NCBI GenBank assembly: GCA_027603945.1
Contig: JADIIU010000094.1
Location: forward strand, 1 to 51,025
DNA: 51,025 bases
Source: Terramyces sp. JEL0728
Lineage: Eukaryota > Chytridiomycota > Chytridiomycetes > Rhizophydiales > Terramycetaceae
Direction of reading: 5' to 3'
Shown here: positions 45,901 through 51,025 of the stretch, in pieces
Layout of the letters: every line of letters starts with the position of its first letter
How positions within the stretch are numbered: position 1 is the first letter of the stretch
Made by a program: the position numbers and the translations under genes
The notes under the pieces: generated by a model
The model's input: only the letters and a program-made list of their open reading frames with translations
Databases searched by the model: none
Told to the model about the DNA's origin: nothing

Positions 45901-46812
45901 AAAGTTGGTAATTCTTGTAAAGAGATTGTACCTCGCAGAAGGGTCTCCTTATGATAGGTCTATCTTCTGGAATGGATTTGCCAATTTTTTGGGAGCCTTT
46001 GAAGACGATAGATACGATTATCCAAATTGCTTCAAAAACTTTGCACAGCTGCTTGTCCCACTCTATACTGAAGACAATTCGTATTTCTCATGGGAAGACT
46101 TTAAAACTGTCGTTGAACCAGTTACCCAATATGGCGGAATCAAACCAGCCGCTCCTGACTTTGTTGCAGCATTGCTATCAGAATTGCCAAATGGCGCGCA
46201 AATTCAATATTTGTGGGAGAATCAAGTGGATTTAAAGAATTTCTTTCCTGGAAAACATGCCAACAAAGATGCAATTGAAAAGTGGATTAAATTCAAAAAG
46301 CTGAATTCAATTTCTCAGCTAAACAAGATTGTTACAAAGACTTTCGAGCAATGCGGTTATGAGGTTACATTTAACGAGTCATACAGAGCTTTCGAAAAAG
46401 AACGCGATGCAGAAATCCTCGCAAAAGATGAATTTGAACACTCAGTGGCGATAAGCGTAATCGCAGTTGTTTTCGAGCAGGCTGTGTTTGATGGTGAAGT
46501 CTCCAACCCTGCAAAGAAAAGAAGCAAGGAGGTGTTTAGTGCACTCAAGTCTGAAATTTCCACAATGGAATGGTTTAAACAAGTCGTTTCCAACTCTACC
46601 AATTGGCTAAGCGCAACAGAAACATATTTGAAGTCTATCGATCTTTTGGGTAATTATGAATTAATCCAGATTATTTAGAAGATATTTATAGAATATTTCT
46701 CGAATTAGAATTTGCTTTAGAACCGGCTCAAGTTCGATACATTGAATCCAAAGACTGTGAAAATGGAGAAGATTTGAATGGATGGTTGAAATATTTGAAG
46801 GAAGATAATTAA
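42949..46812 (+). CDS. translation initiation factor eIF4G
   Basis: Exons 42949-43178, 43200-44707, 44730-46649 and 46670-46812 give 1266 aa; introns are 21, 22 and 20 nt. The N-terminal third is Pro/Gln/Val-rich. The eIF4E-binding site is YDIDWML (YxxxxL-Phi with Met for Leu), about residue 456. MIF4G follows: LLNKISKDNYDRILGKMM, ALYAKLCYDIIFKMP, IGNIRFVCQLFLNGLLSENI. Then come a charged RS/RG-like region with WTSVKEK and RSAWGK, an MA3-like and a W2-like region ending WLKYLKEDN. It bridges the cap complex, eIF4A and eIF3. The last exon was recovered by splicing. A uORF overlaps the start. Confidence 0.93.
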
Positions 46813-46886
46813 ATATATGTAACAATGATTTACCCGGATTTAAGTGGGATACCACATAATCGAATACCATCCAGCGAGGAAATTCT

Positions 46887-47880
46887 TTATTTATAATACA
46901 ACTCATCTTGCTGGTGGATGTTGAAAAATTCTTCCAGCCCTTGCTTTGAGCAGTCGTCCAAAGTCATTCTCCCTAAATGTCCATTTCTATACAGACCGAC
47001 AAATACTTCTGCTGCTTTATCCATGTCGTAATCCTTTATATCCAATAACCGGTTAATTCTAGTATTTTCATCAACTTGAAATTCATACTTTTTGCACACT
47101 CGTAACAATAAATCATAAATATTATCTGTGGGCTCCATATCCAGCAATTGACAATAGTATTTGTAGTTTTTGGAATTGTTTAATCTGAACAGCAGATAAT
47201 CTGCGACATTAATCTGGGTAGTTAGGGAATCGTTCGTTCCACCAGTTAGGGCAATCTTTAGACATTCAGTTGGGGTTGAAACTATTGGATTAAATATCCC
47301 AGGTGTATCTGTTAAATAAATAGGCGGGTCCGGATGAATCTTTACTCTGGTCTGTATCATTCTTGTAACTCCAGCTTTAGGTCCAACTTGTGTTACTTTT
47401 TTCTTTTTCATTCCCAGGTTTCTCAACTGATTTATAAGTGTCGATTTACCGACATTTGGAGCCCCAACAACTACAACAGATAAATAAGGAAATCTAATTC
47501 AACACTACTTACCTGATCGGGTCCGATTTACAATAATCTATCGCATACTTTAGTATGCTTTTGATGTTAAATCCTTCATTTGCCTTTGTGAAAATTACAT
47601 CCTCTTGTCTATGCTTGTAAAGAAATTCTTCAAGTCCTGGTAGCATTTGTGGATTCGCCAAGTCAACTTTGTTGTACACTACCAATTTCTTTCTATTGAG
47701 TATTACCGAATTTAAACAAGTAAGTGGTATTCTGGCGTCTCGCACTTCGACAATCAAATCAATATGATGGATTCCATTCTTGAGTTGCATTAGCGCCTTT
47801 GCTTGATGCGGAGGGTACCAAAATATTTTGGAATTAAAATCAAATGTTGTCCTGAAGCCAAATTGGTTTGTAAATTTCAT
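46887..47880 (-). CDS. MTG1: mitochondrial circularly permuted GTPase MTG1 (YlqF family)
   Basis: Exons (minus) 47880-47513 and 47493-46887 give 324 aa; the intron is 19 nt. The G motifs come in permuted order: G4 VVYNKVDLANPQM, then G5-like FTKANEG, then G1 VVGAPNVGKSTLINQLRN, then G3 DTPGIFNP. The upstream HIDLIVEVRDARIPLTCLN is family-typical. MTG1 helps assemble the mitochondrial large ribosomal subunit. The short N-terminus (MKFTNQFGFRTTF) may serve targeting. The C-terminal RNGHLGRMTLDDC matches the G-x-L-G-x-x-T-L end of YlqF proteins. An alternative 18-nt splice near 46890 could change the last residues. Confidence 0.9.
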
Positions 47881-47907
47881 GAAAAAAAATCAAATCTGAA
47901 TTTGAAA
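47881..47907. promoter_or_regulatory. 27-bp gap between MTG1 and ABCC start codons
   Basis: A-rich sequence (gaaaaaaaatcaaatctgaa then tttgaaa) is all that separates two opposite ATGs. Transcription of both must start within it or inside the other gene. Confidence 0.5.
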
Positions 47908-50900
47908 ATGTCCAACTATCAAAGATTACCAAATGAACAGAGAGCAATTGATCCGAATTGGTATCAATATATTTCCGCGAGCTGGCTTAATCCGCTAATG
48001 AGATTGTCAAAGAAAGGAGGATTAACCGAAGGAGTAAATTTAAACTAATGTAGGATTTATATAAATTAAAGGAAAAGGATAGGGCATACAAGATATCTAA
48101 AAAGCTCGATTGGTTCTGGGACAGGATGAGCAAACACAATCAAGATCCCTCAGTTAAAAAGCCAAGTATGTTTCAAGCGCTATTCTTTGCAGTCTATTCA
48201 CCATTCATTGGAAGTATGTCTGGGAACATGATTTGCACGACTTTATCATTGGTAGAGCCGATATTTCTTCAACAAACGATATTGTACCTTGAAGGAAGAA
48301 GAGATCTGATTATAAATGATGGCAGAATATTGGGACTGATTCTTGTATCGATTCAACTCCTGATTAGCATTATCAATTCGTTTGAGGTTTTAACTGCGCG
48401 GAAATACCGTCTGATTACGAAATCAATATTTACTTCTGGAATATACCAAAAGTCGCTACGCTTGTCCCTTGGGTCAAGAGCTAGCTATTCGGAGGGGAAA
48501 ATATTGAATATGATTAATCAGGATATAGACGTTATTATTATGGGATTGCTTGCTTTTGAATGTTCGTTTGTAGTGCCAGGGCAGATTGTATTCACCATGT
48601 TCATGTTGTACATGCTGTTAGGAAATTCATCCCTGGTTGCCTTTGGTATTGTTGGCTTTATTGGGATAATAACTGCTGTAATCTCACCATTGATTGGGAA
48701 AACATACTCTGCTTGGATAGAAGCAGGTGATAGAAGGCTGGCCATTGTTAGAGAAATGCTATACGCCATCAAAGTTGTTAAATACGAAACCTTGGAAGGA
48801 TTTTTCAAGAAAAAGATTGGAGTGGTTAGAAATGAGCAAGTGAAAAACTTGAAATGGGAATTTGTTTATTGGAGTATTTTGGAAGTATTGGTAATCTCCT
48901 CTGTTGTTATCATGATTGCCGTGACGTTTTCCGTGTATTCGCTGCTTGGGAACGAGATGAATGCATCAGTGATCTTCCCTGCAATTTTGTACTTTACCAA
49001 ACTGCAAAAACCGTTGGACATGATTTCGTGGATGGTTTCATCAATGATTACCGGTTACAAGTCGATGGGACGTATTTCTGAATTTATGTTGGCTGAAGAA
49101 ACCACATTGCAAGAGAGTATTAAAGGAGACGGCAGTATTTCGATGGAAAAAGCAAACTTTTCTTGGGGTAAACCAGATCAAGAATTGGAATTCACCAATG
49201 AAAGCACACCGCTCCTTTCCAACTCAAACGGTGCAAGTGCGTTCAAATTGCAAGACGTCAAACTTAATATCAAGCCTGGAACTACAGTCGGTGTCGTTGG
49301 TGCGGTTGGATCTGGCAAAAGCACCTTGCTATCTTCAATTATTGGCGAGGTGAGGCTAGAATCTGGGCTTTTTAGCGTTAATGGAACCGTAGCTTATTGT
49401 ACTCAACAGCCTTGGATATTGACTGGCTCTATTGAAAAAAATATCTTGTTCAATGCCGACAAAGACGGAGAATTGCTTCAAAAAGTAGTCAGCGTATGTG
49501 GACTTGCTCAAGACTTGAATTCGCTAACGAATGGGCTTGAAACCGAAATCGGAGAAAACGGCGTGAATCTTTCTGGCGGACAGAAAGCTAGGGTTGCATT
49601 GGCAAGATCTATTTACAGCAACGCAGATATTTACCTGCTTGACGATCCATTAGCCGCACTCGATGCTCATGTTGGAAAGCACGTCTTCAAAAATGCAATC
49701 CAAGGAGCTCTGAAAGACAAAACTGTTCTCTTAGTCACTCACCAGTTGCAATACCTGAATCAATTGGATCATATTTTGGTAGTGGACAATGGACAAATTG
49801 TCGAGTCTGGCACTTATACAGAACTAATCGATAAAAATGGCAAATTTAGCCAAATGATTCAGAACCATACCATTGAAGATCCAGAACACGACCACCATGA
49901 AGAAGAAAAACTTGAAGTTGCCCAAAGTAAAGTAGACCGAGTGGAAACTTTTATTGAGGATGAAGAACAGAATAAGGGCAATGTTAAAGCACAAGTATAT
50001 ATCGACTTTTTCAAGGCGATTGGTGGACAAAGGTATCCTACTGTGTTCTTTATGCTAATTTTTGGCATCACCGTTGTTCAAACGATTACACCTCTGTTAT
50101 TAACTGCATGGACTTCTTCTGAAAATGACAGAGACTCGATGAATTACCTGATTCAATACTCTGGAATTAGTGGGGTTTCTATTGTGTTTAGTGCTTTAAT
50201 CCAAATAGTGTGTTTGTTTATGTGCATTAGAGCAAGTTGCAACATTCACGATTCTGCTCTATCTGCCATTCTTAGAGCACCATTATCATTTTTCGACCAA
50301 AATCCTATCGGCAGAATATTAAACAGATTTTCCAGCGATGTGGAAAAATTAGACCGAAATATAGGTTACCAATTATTGATGTTCACTCTTAATCTAATTG
50401 CAATTGTGTGCAACATTATCCTGATTGCGATATCTAATTATTTTGTGCTTGGCATATTCATATTGATTGGGCTTTTTATCTACCAATGGTTTATCCTCTA
50501 TCGACCAAGCAATTTGGATCTCCAGCGAATACTCTCTGTTAGCAATTCCCCGCTTGATGCACATATTAGTGAAACTTTGGCTGGAATCGCAGTTGTCAGG
50601 GCTTACAAGCAAGAAACCAAATTCATTGACAACCAAATGAATCTATTGGATAAAGTTATGGCCATAACTTACACAAAACAAACGTTAATGGTGTGGTTTA
50701 AATTCCGAGTAAACATGATGGCAACGTGTGTAACACTTTTTGTTGTTGCATATGCTGTTCAAGCTGAAAACCTGAACTCTGCATATGTTTCTATTATAGC
50801 TTTGGCCCTAACCAGAACTTCATCTTTAGGAAGTATGATTTTGGAATTCATGAGAGAATTTGGATATCTGGAAGCAACTGTAAGTTTTCACTAATCATAG

Positions 50901-51025
50901 ATGAATGCGGTGGAGAGATTGACTCACTACTCTCAAAATCTGCCAGAAGAGAAAGCTGCGTTGCTGGATTCAGATCCAGTTCATTGGCCGACCAAGGGGA
51001 AAGTGGAAATAAAGAATTTGGAGCT
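47908..51025 (+). CDS. ABCC-type (MRP) transporter, cut by window end
   Basis: Exons 47908-48033, 48054-50879 and 50901-51025 (runs off the window) give about 1025 residues so far; introns are 20 and 21 nt. WYQYISASWLNPLMRLSKKG at the N-terminus is the ABCC lead-in. The first TM domain is followed by NBD1 with Walker A VGAVGSGKSTLLSS, TQQPWILTGSI, signature LSGGQKARVALARSI and Walker B IYLLDDPLAALDAHVG. The second TM domain (SFFDQNPIGRILNRFSSDVE; SETLAGIAVVRAYKQETKF) leads to the linker before NBD2. Such pumps export glutathione conjugates and drugs from plasma or vacuolar membranes. Its neighbours do not suggest a substrate. Confidence 0.93.

Noticed and set aside
46661..46906. Minus-strand ORF after MTG1
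   Set aside because: Mostly antisense to the last exon of eIF4G, whose W2-like end is recovered by a canonical 20-nt intron.

Overview
This is a gene-dense piece of a small eukaryotic nuclear genome. Genes are cut by true spliceosomal introns (GT...AG with a TTAAY/CTAAY branch-like motif a few bases before the AG), and intergenic gaps are often under 100 bp. I rebuilt the exons by hand from frame continuity and protein-family homology. About 80 introns can be placed, and essentially all are only 19-24 nt long. The gene set looks opisthokont and holomycotan: a fused BIO1-BIO3 biotin enzyme, HPC2/ubinuclein, VPS54, an MNN-type mannosyltransferase, MTG1, and two P2X receptors (P2X is absent from most Dikarya but known in early-diverging fungi). 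An early-diverging fungal or aphelid/rozellid-like lineage is my inference; the species is not identified.

Layout. 1-5.5 kb: two tandem, partly gene-converted seven-TM genes, a small hypothetical gene, the biotin gene, and a relic of a third seven-TM copy. 5.5-15 kb: an MFS transporter, a Sel1-repeat protein, HPC2 and cohesin SMC3 (14 mini-introns). 15-24 kb: a SEC14 lipid-transfer protein, an acidic Ser-rich protein, a small ORF, a long-chain acyl-CoA synthetase, two P2X receptors and an FAD oxidoreductase. 24-31 kb: a mitochondrial rhomboid, an EFM4-type methyltransferase, phytochelatin synthase, a secreted chlorophyllase-like hydrolase, another seven-TM protein, a DUF1348 protein and a PITH protein. 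31-41 kb: VPS54, a GT71-like mannosyltransferase and a 1560-aa coiled-coil/BRCT protein. 41-51 kb: NC2-alpha (DRAP1), an unrecognised helical protein, eIF4G, MTG1 and an ABCC transporter cut by the window end. The genes share no pathway; they are a mix of housekeeping and membrane/signalling functions.

Main discovery. In three places what must be removed to restore a conserved protein is not one mini-intron but an exact head-to-tail array of them with zero-length exons between: two units in SMC3 (11200-11239), and three (35270-35328) and six (35427-35551) in the mannosyltransferase. Each unit has its own 5' GT (one GC), branch-like motif and AG, and is 19-23 nt long. Several introns look like near-copies of one another (first units of the two mannosyltransferase arrays; introns unique to one P2X paralogue; two VPS54 introns). 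This suggests an active intron-copying process that can insert into existing splice junctions. A second oddity is a small class of introns ending in GG instead of AG, best supported in the biotin gene. These are inferences from genomic sequence; transcript data would settle them.
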